A stretch of 43,429 bases of DNA from Geobacillus jurassicus NBRC 107829 (GTDB lineage: Bacteria; Bacillota; Bacilli; Bacillales; Anoxybacillaceae). The translations under genes and the position numbers were made by a program. Below, piece by piece: positions 36,974 through 43,429 of the stretch; position 1 is the stretch's first letter; each line of letters opens with the position of its first letter. The notes beneath the pieces were generated by a model. It saw nothing but the letters and a program-made list of their open reading frames with translations, was not told where the DNA came from and searched no databases. The stretch lies in assembly GCF_001544315.1 (NCBI RefSeq), contig NZ_BCQG01000030.1, positions 1-43,429 on the forward strand, read 5' to 3'.

Positions 36974-37378
36974 TCACTCATACAGCAAAAACACGGCTTC
37001 TCCTTTGACGACTTCTTTGCCATGCTGGTTGACGGCAGCGACGGCAAAGCGAATCGCCTTGTCGTCTTTTTCTTTCACCGTTGCTTTTAACGTGATGACA
37101 TCGTTTAAAAACACCATCGACTGGAAGCGGACGAAATAATCTTGGACAAACCCTTCTTCGTAATACGGTGTAAACAGTTTGGCGAGGTTTCCCATCGTCC
37201 ACATGCCGTGGGCGATAATGCCGGGCAGGCCGGCTTTTTTCGCCTCTTCATCGATCGTATGGATCGGGTTGTAGTCGCCTGATGCCCCGGCATATTTGAT
37301 TAAATCAAGCCGGGACACCGGTGCGAGCGTCACGTCGGGAAGCGACTGCCCCACTTGCCATTCACGGATCGTTGTCAT
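36974..37378 (-). CDS. MaoC-type acyl-CoA hydratase, active subunit (HadB-like)
   Basis: 134 residues with the hydratase-2 signature YAGASGDYNPIHTIDEEAKKAGLPGIIAHGMWTMG, including the catalytic Asp and His. It hydrates trans-2-enoyl-CoA to the (R)-3-hydroxy form or the reverse. Its start overlaps the stop of the partner gene by four bases (ATGA), so the two are made in equal amounts as a likely heterodimer. A GC-rich hairpin at 36936-36968 follows the stop. Confidence 0.93.
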   Translation of the reverse strand: MTTIREWQVGQSLPDVTLAPVSRLDLIKYAGASGDYNPIHTIDEEAKKAGLPGIIAHGMWTMGNLAKLFTPYYEEGFVQDYFVRFQSMVFLNDVITLKATVKEKDDKAIRFAVAAVNQHGKEVVKGEAVFLLYE

Positions 37379-37824
37379 ACGCTCATCGCCTTTCTAACCG
37401 CCTCGTTAATAATGATCGTCGAGGTCGAGGTGAAAATGAGATTCCCATCGGCGTCTTCGCCGTTGTTCGCGATCACTAAAAAGCCAAGCAAGCCCATGCT
37501 GCTTTGTTTTTCATAATAATCTTTCACTTCCGCATAACAATACAGCTCTTCACCGACAAACAGCGGGCGCTCATAATGGAAGCGCTGCTCGCCATGGATG
37601 AGCCCTTTGGACGGCAATGTCAGCCCTTCAATGACGCCGTAGTCAAAAACGCGCGGAAACGTCGGCGGCGCAATGTTGCGCCCGTAGCGCGACCGTTTCC
37701 CCGTTTCCTCATCCCAATAAATCGGATTCGGGTCGCCGACCGCTTCAGCGAACTTTTTCACCGCTCCGCGCTCGACGACGTTTTTCACTTTCGCCGACCG
37801 TTTTCCGATGTCGTTTTGATACAT
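37375..37824 (-). CDS. MaoC N-terminal-type hotdog protein (HadA-like subunit)
   Basis: 149 residues with the FAS1-dehydratase-type N-domain pattern: GAVKKFAEAVGDPNPIYWDEETGKRSRYGRNIAPPTFPRVFDYG and LIHGEQRFHYERPLFVGEEL. Such subunits provide the acyl-binding tunnel and pair with an active HadB-like partner, here the overlapping next gene. The ATG at 37824 has a GGGGGA ribosome binding site. It lies 18 bases after the SDR stop. Confidence 0.92.
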   Translation of the reverse strand: MYQNDIGKRSAKVKNVVERGAVKKFAEAVGDPNPIYWDEETGKRSRYGRNIAPPTFPRVFDYGVIEGLTLPSKGLIHGEQRFHYERPLFVGEELYCYAEVKDYYEKQSSMGLLGFLVIANNGEDADGNLIFTSTSTIIINEAVRKAMSV

Positions 37825-37842
37825 GTTCGGTCCCCCTTGTGT

Positions 37843-38607
37843 TCAACATTTCGGGCCGCCGGCAACGTACAGCACTTGGCCGTTGACAAACGACGACCGC
37901 TCGTCGGCGAAAAACGCCACCGCATGGGCGATATCTTCCGGACGGCCGCTGCGCCCGACCGGGATGTTGGCGACGCTCGCCTGGATGAGCTGTTCAAACG
38001 AAATGCCAAGCCGCTCGGCAGTCGCTTTTGTCATATCAGTTTCAATAAACCCGGGAGCGACGGCATTCGTCGTGATGCCAAATTTGCCAAGCTCAATCGC
38101 CAGCGTTTTCGTAAATCCTTGAATGCCGGCTTTCGCCGCCGAGTAGTTTGCCTGGCCGCGGTTGCCGAGCGCGGACGTCGACGAAATGTTGATGATGCGC
38201 CCGTACCGTTTTTCGACCATATATTTTTGCGCGGCGCGGGCGCAGTAAAACGCCCCTTTCAAATGGATGTCCATCACCGTTTGCCAGTCGTCGTCCGTCA
38301 TTTTAAACAGCAGGTTGTCGCGGATGACGCCGGCGTTGTTGACGAGAATATCGAGCGAGCCGAACCGATCGACCACTTCTCGGATCGTCGTTTCCACTTG
38401 TTCGCGGTCGGTGACGCTCGCCACCTTGGCGTAAACGTCATACCCTTTTTCCCGCAGCTCGGCAGCCGTCGCTTCAAGCGCTTCTTCGTTTACATCAATG
38501 AACGCTACTTTCGCCCCTTCTTCGGCAAAGCGGGTGACAATCGCCTTGCCGATGCCGCGGCTTCCTCCAGTCACAAACGCCACTCTTCCGGCAAATCGTT
38601 GGCTCAT
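37843..38607 (-). CDS. 3-hydroxyacyl-CoA/3-oxoacyl dehydrogenase of the SDR family (FabG-like)
   Basis: 254 residues. Motifs TGGSRGIG, LVNNAGVI, the catalytic Ser in NISSTSA and YSAAK are all present. In this setting it likely oxidises the (R)-3-hydroxyacyl-CoA made by the MaoC pair into the 3-keto substrate of the thiolase. The ATG at 38607 has AGGGGAGGAG. It is 35 bases after the acyl-CoA dehydrogenase stop. Confidence 0.94.
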   Translation of the reverse strand: MSQRFAGRVAFVTGGSRGIGKAIVTRFAEEGAKVAFIDVNEEALEATAAELREKGYDVYAKVASVTDREQVETTIREVVDRFGSLDILVNNAGVIRDNLLFKMTDDDWQTVMDIHLKGAFYCARAAQKYMVEKRYGRIINISSTSALGNRGQANYSAAKAGIQGFTKTLAIELGKFGITTNAVAPGFIETDMTKATAERLGISFEQLIQASVANIPVGRSGRPEDIAHAVAFFADERSSFVNGQVLYVAGGPKC

Positions 38608-38642
38608 GATTTTCTCCTCCCCTTCGATAGCGCTTTCATTTT

Positions 38643-39821
38643 TTAGAGAAACTGCCCAAGCTTGACGTGTCCTTTAATTAAGTTGCGGGCGATAATGAGA
38701 CGCTGGATTTCATCGGTGCCGTCGTAAATGCGCCACAATCTCGCTTCACGGTACCAGCGTTCGATCGGCATTTCTTTCGTATAGCCCATTCCGCCGTGAA
38801 TTTGCATCACCCGGTCGACGACGCGGTTGCCCATGTTCGCGCCAAACAGCTTCGCCATCGACGCCAAATGGCGGTTGTCTTCCCCTTGGTCAAGCGTAAA
38901 CGCCGCGTTCAAAACAAGCCATTTCGCCGCTTCAATTTCCACCGCCGAATCGGCGATCATCCATTGGATCGCTTGCCGCTCGGCGATCGGCTTGCCGAAC
39001 GTAACGCGCTCTTTCGCGTAGTCGATCGCCATTTGCAGCAACCGTTCCGCCGCTCCGACCGCCCGGGCGCCGACAACCCAACGGGCATAGCCGATCCACT
39101 CAAGCCCAAGTTGATAGCCGTGGTGCAACTCGCCTAAAATGTTTTCTTCCGGCACGCGCACATTTTCGAAAATCAAGCTGGCCGGTGTTGATGGCCCCAT
39201 CGTATGTATCGGCTCCGAACGCCAGCCCATCTCGCGGTCGACAATAAAACATGTCACTCCTTCGCGTCCATTTGTCGCCTGATGCCGTTCTTTATCGGTA
39301 ACGGCGATGACCATGACAAAATCAGCGTCATTGCCTCCAGTGATAAACGTTTTCTCCCCGTTTAACACCCACTCATTTCCATCTTTCACCGCCGTCATTT
39401 TAATGTTGCGCGTATCAGACCCCGCGCCTGGCTCAGTCATGGCAAAGCACGATTTTTTCTCGCCGTTGATCGTCGGGATCAAATATTTTTTCTTTTGCTC
39501 CTCGTTGGCGTAATACAAAATGTTGTCCGCCGACCCGCCGAACTGGAACGGAACGAGCGTTTTCGAGACTTCCATCAACACAATGGCCTGCATGACATGT
39601 CCTAAATTGGCTCCGCCATATTCTTCCGGCGTGTTGATCCCCCAAAAACCCGCTTCTTTCGCTTTGAGCTGCAGCTCTTTTAACTTTTCGGGCGAAAGCC
39701 CAGGCTTCCCTTCCCGCTCGTTGCGCAACACTTCATTTTCGAGCGGCATCAACTCTTTTTCGACAAACTTGCGAATCGCCTTTTGCACCATGCGTTGTTC
39801 ATCTGTTAATCGCAAATACAT
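38643..39821 (-). CDS. Acyl-CoA dehydrogenase
   Basis: 392 residues from ATG 39821 (MYLRLTDEQ) with GGAGGGGAC; a frame opening at 39836 is less likely. It has the FAD/substrate segments CFAMTEPGAGSD and NGEKTFITGG and the C-terminal QIHGGMGYTKEMPIERWYREARLWRIYDGTDEIQR. The base that is Glu in medium-chain enzymes (IYEGT) is Asp here (IYDGT), suggesting an unusual substrate class. It is the first gene of the leftward operon and introduces the 2,3 double bond. Transcription is from a strong promoter with a TetR-type palindrome. Confidence 0.95.
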   Translation of the reverse strand: MYLRLTDEQRMVQKAIRKFVEKELMPLENEVLRNEREGKPGLSPEKLKELQLKAKEAGFWGINTPEEYGGANLGHVMQAIVLMEVSKTLVPFQFGGSADNILYYANEEQKKKYLIPTINGEKKSCFAMTEPGAGSDTRNIKMTAVKDGNEWVLNGEKTFITGGNDADFVMVIAVTDKERHQATNGREGVTCFIVDREMGWRSEPIHTMGPSTPASLIFENVRVPEENILGELHHGYQLGLEWIGYARWVVGARAVGAAERLLQMAIDYAKERVTFGKPIAERQAIQWMIADSAVEIEAAKWLVLNAAFTLDQGEDNRHLASMAKLFGANMGNRVVDRVMQIHGGMGYTKEMPIERWYREARLWRIYDGTDEIQRLIIARNLIKGHVKLGQFL

Positions 39822-39869
39822 GATTGTCCCCTCCATTTTTTGTTGCGCCTGAAAACCCCACTTCTATAA

Positions 39870-39887
39870 ATACCAACCGGTTGGTAT
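39870..39887. promoter_or_regulatory. TetR-type operator, site 1 (perfect 18-bp palindrome)
   Basis: ATACCAACCGGTTGGTAT, perfectly self-complementary. It covers about +4 to +21 of the promoter of the acyl-CoA dehydrogenase operon. A site of this size and position fits a TetR dimer that blocks transcription. A near-identical copy occurs at 21403-21420. Confidence 0.85.
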
Positions 39888-39896
39888 GTCACTTTC

Positions 39897-39925
39897 ATTA
39901 TATCCGAATGTTCTGAAAAGTACAA
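39897..39925 (-). promoter_or_regulatory. Strong promoter of the acyl-CoA dehydrogenase operon
   Basis: On the minus strand TTGTAC (-35, 39920-39925), 17 bp, TATAAT (-10, 39897-39902). The start is expected near 39890, 70 bases before the ATG at 39821. Confidence 0.8.
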
Positions 39926-39997
39926 TACCTTTTTTCTGTTTTTGTCCAACGGGGAAACGCCACATGCGTTCTCCCGTTGGAATGGAAATCTATAGAT

Positions 39998-40741
39998 CTA
40001 TTCTTCCTGCATTTGCTTGCACACGCTGGCGACTGTTTCCCCGATTCCACCATAAATGACAAGATCAAACATCCCATCCATCCTCGTTGCTGTTTTGTTG
40101 ATCAACACTTTCCGCGTTGCCGGCGACTCGGCAGCGACATAAAACGGGATTTGGTTTACAGGCGCCACTTCCAGGCTCGTTCCCATCGCCAAAAGCAAGT
40201 CGCTTTCCGCCGCTGCCGCAAACGCTTCCTCGATGCGCGGCACGAGCCCGCCGAACAGGACGACATCCGGCTTCAAAATCGTCTCACACTTTTCGCAGCG
40301 CGGCACCTCGTGGCGATTGATAAACGACAGATCGAACTTGTTGCCGCATGACGGACACGTCGCCGTCTGCAGCGTGCCGTGCAGTTCAATGACATTCGTG
40401 CTTCCCGCTTTCGCATGCAGGCCGTCGATATTTTGCGTCAAAATCGTCACCGTTTTGCCGATATCTTCAAGCCAGCGGAGAAATCGATGCCCGTCGTTCG
40501 GGGCAAATCCGCCCATCAGCTTTAACGAAAACATCCGCTTGAACCGGCGCCAAAAATCAACCGGATCTTTTTTGTAATAATGCTCTGACAAATAATATTC
40601 GACATTGTCCTCTTGGGCGTAGAGGCCGTTTTCGCTGCGAAAATCAGGAATGCCGGATTCCGTGCTCATCCCGGCCCCGGTCAGGACGGCGATCACGTTC
40701 GCCTCTTTGATCCATTGCGCCAGTTGCCGGATTTTGCCCAC
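39998..40741 (-). CDS. srtN: NAD-dependent protein deacylase, sirtuin family
   Basis: 247 residues from GTG 40741 behind AAAGGAGAG, the same length as B. subtilis SrtN; a frame opening at 40816 lacks such a site. The motifs are GAGMSTESGIPDFRS, TQNIDGLH (catalytic His in the following ELHGT), a Cys4 zinc site (CPSCG...CEKC) and GTSLEVAPVNQIP. It removes acetyl or related groups from lysines; acetyl-CoA synthetases are common targets, which would fit the neighbouring acyl-CoA metabolism. Confidence 0.95.
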   Translation of the reverse strand: MGKIRQLAQWIKEANVIAVLTGAGMSTESGIPDFRSENGLYAQEDNVEYYLSEHYYKKDPVDFWRRFKRMFSLKLMGGFAPNDGHRFLRWLEDIGKTVTILTQNIDGLHAKAGSTNVIELHGTLQTATCPSCGNKFDLSFINRHEVPRCEKCETILKPDVVLFGGLVPRIEEAFAAAAESDLLLAMGTSLEVAPVNQIPFYVAAESPATRKVLINKTATRMDGMFDLVIYGGIGETVASVCKQMQEE

Positions 40742-40827
40742 TCTCGTTCTCTCCTTTCTTACGAACCTCCTGGACTTCGGGAATGGGAGCTGGGGATAGA
40801 AAAACCCAGCTTCCACCTGCAGCGAGG

Positions 40828-41577
40828 CTACCGTAAATTGAACCCTTTCCCTTCCACAAACTCTTTCATGTACATCCGGACTTGGCGGCTGAGCATTTCA
40901 GCCATTTGCCCGGTCCATGTGTCACGGCGACGGCCGTTTGTCCGCTGCTCATAATAGGTAGACACCGTTGCGTTGTAGCGCTGCAGCTGTTCAATGAATC
41001 GCTCGCGGTCTTGGTTGTATTCGTCCTCGTGGTAGACGTGTTCAAACGGCAGGCGCGGCTTTTTGTCCGGTTCTTGGGCCGGATAGCCGACGGCAAGCCC
41101 AAAAAGTGGAATAACCCGTTTCGGGACGTTCAAAAGCGCACATACTTCTGGCAAATGGTTGCGCAGACCGCCGATATAGCAAATGCCAAGCCCCATCGAC
41201 TCCGCGGCAATGGCCGCGTTTTGCGCCGCAAGCGCCGTGTCGATGAGCGCAACCATAAATTTTTCCGTGCTCTCGAGCGACGGCAGTACGTTTTTCCCTT
41301 CCAGTTCGCCAATCAACTCATGGCGGTGAAAATCGGCGCAAAAGACAAAGAAATGACCATTCTGCTCGACATATGATTGATTCCCGGCCAGTTCAGCGAG
41401 TTTCCGTTTTTTCTCTGGATCTTTCACGCCGATGATCGAATACGCTTGGACAAAGCTTGAGGTGGACGCCGCTTGAGCGCATTGGACGATCGTACGGATT
41501 TGTTCCTCGGTGAGCGGCCGGTCTTCAAAACGGCGGATCGAACGGTGCTGTAAAATCGTTTCAACCACTTGATTCAT
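40828..41577 (-). CDS. nfrA: FMN-dependent NADPH nitroreductase (NfrA/NfsA type)
   Basis: 249 residues, the same length as B. subtilis NfrA1. Motifs HRSIRRFEDRPL at the N-terminus (FMN contact), AQNAAIAAESMGLGICYIGGLRN in the middle and GLAVGYPAQEPDKKPRLP near 165-185 mark the group A oxygen-insensitive nitroreductases. It reduces nitro compounds, flavins and quinones with NADPH. The ATG at 41577 follows GGAGG. A hairpin at 40782-40814 follows the stop. Confidence 0.94.
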   Translation of the reverse strand: MNQVVETILQHRSIRRFEDRPLTEEQIRTIVQCAQAASTSSFVQAYSIIGVKDPEKKRKLAELAGNQSYVEQNGHFFVFCADFHRHELIGELEGKNVLPSLESTEKFMVALIDTALAAQNAAIAAESMGLGICYIGGLRNHLPEVCALLNVPKRVIPLFGLAVGYPAQEPDKKPRLPFEHVYHEDEYNQDRERFIEQLQRYNATVSTYYEQRTNGRRRDTWTGQMAEMLSRQVRMYMKEFVEGKGFNLR

Positions 41578-41640
41578 TCTAATGCCTCCTATGCCAAAAA
41601 ATTCGGCTCATTCTCCATAAACATGATAACAAAAAAAGAA

Positions 41641-41668
41641 AGAGCCGAAAAACGATCGGCTCTTTTTA
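41641..41668. terminator. Bidirectional terminator after the pirin gene
   Basis: AGAGCCGA (41641-41648) with TCGGCTCT (41656-41663), T-runs on both strands. It ends the leftward pirin gene, which stops at 41732. Confidence 0.75.
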
Positions 41669-41731
41669 TCCCCTCCGGGCAAGAAAACGTCCGCTTCCAC
41701 CGCAGATAAGCGGGAAGGGAGATCAACCTGA

Positions 41732-42565
41732 TTATTGCCCAAACCGCCCTTCCTGATAGTCGCGAATCGCTTCGCGGATTTGCTCCGGCGTGTTCATCAC
41801 GAACGGGCCGTAAGCAACGACCGGCTCGTTCACCGGCTCGCCGGCGTAAAGGAGAAGACGCAGCTTTTCACGGGCGGTCACTTGCAGCTCTGTATCCTCC
41901 CCACGGTTGTGGCGGCTGAAAAACAGCGCTTGCCCGGCTTTTCCTTCCGTCTGATCAGCGCCGAACGTGCCGCTGCCTTCCAGAATGTACAAGAAACCGT
42001 TATAATGACCCGGCAAATCTTGCACGACCGTCGCTCCTGGTTCGACAACCATTTCCACCATCGTCACGGGAACAATGTTTTTCGTCGGCGCTTGCACCCC
42101 TTTTGACGAACCGGAAAAGACGCGAATCGTCGCCCCTTCTTCTTTGCGCACCGGCATGTCTTTGGCGCGTAAGTTTTGGTAGCGCGGTTCAGTCAGCTTA
42201 TGCGTGCTCGGCAGGTTCACCCAAAGTTGCAAGCTGTGAACGGTCGAACCGGGCGCTGGATCTTCTTTATGGACGACGCCGCGGCCGGCCGTCATCCATT
42301 GCACATCCCCGGTGCCGAGCGTGCCGTGACCGGCTTTGCTGTCGAAATGTTCGAGCTCGCCGCTGATCACATACGTCACCGTCTCAATGCCCCGGTGCGG
42401 ATGGACGTCAAATGTTCCCCGCTCAAAAATATCTTCCATCAACAACAAAAACGGATCGTACTCTTGCCAGTTTCCTGGTTCAAGCACCGGACCGCTGCGG
42501 TGAATCGGGCTGTTCGTCGTGATTTGCACCGTTTTGATGCGGCGAATGCGGCGTTGAATCGTCAT
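41732..42565 (-). CDS. Pirin-family bicupin protein
   Basis: 277 residues from ATG 42565, with AGGAGG 7 nt upstream. The N-terminal cupin has the pirin metal site (DVHPHRGIETVTYVISG and downstream His/Glu in WMTAGRGVVHKE); a second cupin makes the C-terminal half. Some bacterial pirins oxidise quercetin, others bind metabolic enzymes; the role here is open. Confidence 0.93.
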   Translation of the reverse strand: MTIQRRIRRIKTVQITTNSPIHRSGPVLEPGNWQEYDPFLLLMEDIFERGTFDVHPHRGIETVTYVISGELEHFDSKAGHGTLGTGDVQWMTAGRGVVHKEDPAPGSTVHSLQLWVNLPSTHKLTEPRYQNLRAKDMPVRKEEGATIRVFSGSSKGVQAPTKNIVPVTMVEMVVEPGATVVQDLPGHYNGFLYILEGSGTFGADQTEGKAGQALFFSRHNRGEDTELQVTAREKLRLLLYAGEPVNEPVVAYGPFVMNTPEQIREAIRDYQEGRFGQ

Positions 42566-42704
42566 AACCACTCCTCCTCATTTCGCGCAATCCGGCTGTT
42601 GCCGGAAGAAATGCGGCTCAACCGCTCTTTTCTCTTTCATCGTACCCGATCCAACCAAAAACAGGCAAATCATCTGCCTAAAAAATGCCTGCCATACAGC
42701 TTGC

Positions 42705-42750
42705 AAAAAAAAAAAAAAAAAACAAAAAACCTGCCGACAATCGGCAGGTT
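42705..42750 (-). terminator. Strong terminator of the tRNA operon
   Basis: A perfect 10-bp stem (AACCTGCCGA, 42728-42737, with TCGGCAGGTT, 42741-42750; 3-nt loop), then leftward six T, G and 18 T. The 18-base homopolymer (42705-42722) is long for a bacterial terminator and is a spot where sequencing errors in length are likely. Confidence 0.9.
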
Positions 42751-42772
42751 GGCATTCCATTCATATGTACGA

Positions 42773-42865
42773 TGGCGGAGGAGGAGGGATTCGAACCCCC
42801 GCGGGCTGTGACACCCCTATCGGTTTTCGAAACCGACCCCTTCAGCCGGACTTGGGTACTCCTCC
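42773..42865 (-). tRNA. tRNA-Ser (anticodon CGA)
   Basis: A class II tRNA of 93 bases including encoded CCA. The acceptor stem is GGAGGAG/CTCCTCC, there is a long variable arm, and the anticodon loop TTCGAAA is closed by TCGGT/ACCGA, giving anticodon CGA, which reads UCG. TTCGAAT in the T-loop is normal. Confidence 0.96.
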
Positions 42866-42874
42866 GCAGAAAAA

Positions 42875-42947
42875 TGGAGCCTATCGGATTCGAACCGATG
42901 ACCTCCTGCGTGCGGGGCAGGCGCTCTCCCAGCTGAGCTAAGGCCCC
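42875..42947 (-). tRNA. tRNA-Ala (anticodon CGC) with C33
   Basis: 73 bases, CCA not encoded. The acceptor stem GGGGCCT/AGGCTCC contains the G3-U70 pair that identifies alanine tRNAs. The anticodon arm is CCTGC-CCCGCAC-GCAGG: anticodon CGC (reads GCG) preceded by C at position 33, where U is almost universal. D- and T-arms are normal. Confidence 0.93.
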
Positions 42948-42950
42948 ATA

Positions 42951-43027
42951 TGGTCGGGAAGACAGGATTTGAACCTGCGACCTCACGGACCCGAACCGTG
43001 TGCTCTACCAAGCTGAGCTACTTCCCG
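42951..43027 (-). tRNA. tRNA-Pro (anticodon CGG)
   Basis: 77 bases including encoded CCA. The acceptor stem is CGGGAAG/CTTCCCG, and the anticodon loop TTCGGGT closed by CACGG/CCGTG gives anticodon CGG, which reads CCG. It is the first gene of the three-tRNA leftward operon. Confidence 0.96.
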
Positions 43028-43059
43028 ACATCTTCTTAATTCCCCTTGCGACAATTCTC

Positions 43060-43088
43060 ATTTTATATGAACATCAAAGAGAAGTCAA
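43060..43088 (-). promoter_or_regulatory. Promoter of the tRNA operon
   Basis: On the minus strand TTGACT (-35, 43083-43088), 17 bp, TAAAAT (-10, 43060-43065), about 33 bases before the tRNA-Pro 5' end. Confidence 0.75.
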
Positions 43089-43161
43089 TAGTTTTTTATT
43101 TTTTTGCCGCAATGAGGGATTGGCTTTTTTCTGAAACGCCTGCATAGCCGCCGCTTCTTTT

Positions 43162-43193
43162 TTCCTATACTAAAAACTTCCTATACTAAAAAC
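43162..43193 (+). repeat. Tandem 16-bp duplication containing a -10-like box
   Basis: TTCCTATACTAAAAAC occurs twice back to back (43162-43177, 43178-43193), just upstream of the last gene. Each copy has TATACT, so the duplication may provide two alternative -10 boxes. Confidence 0.7.
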
Positions 43194-43227
43194 AAAGCAA
43201 ATGCGGGAAGAAGAAAGGGGGCGCTTC

Positions 43228-43429
43228 GTGAAACTCGTTCCATCGGCGCGGCGCAAACGGGCGTATTTGTCGCAGTTCAGCACGACCCATCTCCATCTGC
43301 GCCACCCGCTTGTCGTCGCCTTTTTTTCGTTTTCCTTTCCGGTACTCAGCAATTTAATGCAACACCGTTATGCCACGGCTTTTATTTTAATCGTTTGGGA
43401 GCCGTTTATCAATACGAAAGCGCACGTGG
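43228..43429 (+). CDS. Start of a conserved membrane-protein gene, cut by the window end
   Basis: GTG 43228 with the strong ribosome binding site AAAGGGGG opens a frame that runs to the end of the window (67 codons seen). It reads MKLVPSARRKRAYLSQF, then THLHLRHPLVVAFFSFSFPVLSNLM and FILIVWEPFINT, i.e. a basic N-terminus followed by membrane segments. This resembles a conserved Bacillaceae membrane protein whose homologues start with KRKRAYLxQF and contain HLRNPWVVAWWS; the function is unknown to me. Confidence 0.75.
   Translation, partial: MKLVPSARRKRAYLSQFSTTHLHLRHPLVVAFFSFSFPVLSNLMQHRYATAFILIVWEPFINTKAHV

Noticed and set aside
37504-38646. Long rightward open frame of 380 codons
   Set aside because: Antisense to the SDR and MaoC genes, with typical shadow composition.
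39946-39982. Hairpin TCCAACGGG/CCCGTTGGA as a terminator for the sirtuin gene
   Set aside because: The stem is good, but the following leftward sequence is A-rich, not T-rich, so termination cannot be claimed.

Overview
The window looks like a chromosomal piece of a moderately GC-rich thermophilic Bacillaceae, most likely Geobacillus. The signs are a Geobacillus-type catalase-peroxidase, a bacterial nitric oxide synthase, Bacillus-style YdbS/YdbT, YdhK, YhgE, SrtN and NfrA proteins, strong AGGAGG-type ribosome binding sites, a sigma-K promoter and a sigma-W promoter. The species call is inference from protein recall, not a database search.

Layout. 1-3000: small membrane protein, a 39-codon ORF, and katG behind a Fur/PerR-like box. 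3200-7140: four genes of likely late-sporulation or spore-surface function, one with a textbook sigma-K promoter. 7280-9820: ydbS-ydbT-lysE-like operon. 10000-12200: amino-acid permease relic, small membrane protein, YdhK lipoprotein, VTT-family membrane protein. 12200-14270: two-component system. 14485-17720: topoisomerase III, then a His-rich peptide coupled to a Hanks-type kinase behind a consensus sigma-W promoter. 17880-21430: a fatty-acid-type operon (SDR, SDR, enoyl-CoA hydratase) broken by an IS200/IS605-family tnpB element. 21860-26240: ABC ATPase, nitric oxide synthase, small membrane protein, YhgE. 26300-29870: DMT transporter, ChrA, QueT, small membrane protein, OsmC. 29960-39840: a long leftward locus with acyl-CoA dehydrogenase, SDR, two MaoC-type half proteins, thiolase, TetR regulator and a complete Liv-type ABC importer. 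40000-42570: sirtuin, nitroreductase, pirin. 42770-43030: three tRNAs. The window ends in a truncated membrane-protein gene.

Main idea from the hunt. A perfect 18-bp palindrome (ATACCAACCGGTTGGTAT) lies just after a strong promoter ahead of the acyl-CoA dehydrogenase operon, and a one-mismatch copy lies in the same place ahead of the broken SDR operon 18 kb away. Both are probably bound by the TetR protein encoded at 34698-35333. This joins two operons, and perhaps the Liv importer, into one regulon for uptake and CoA-dependent breakdown of an unidentified carboxylate. Both operons have been hit by IS200/IS605-family elements. The 1.37-kb element removed the middle of the first SDR. A 401-bp tnpB-less element sits directly against the thiolase start codon, and removing it on paper rebuilds a good ribosome binding site.

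Other notable points: three tRNAs that all read NCG codons, one of them (Ala) with C instead of the near-universal U33; nos overlapping genes on both sides; and a 10-bp inverted repeat that brackets the osmC promoter and ribosome binding site.
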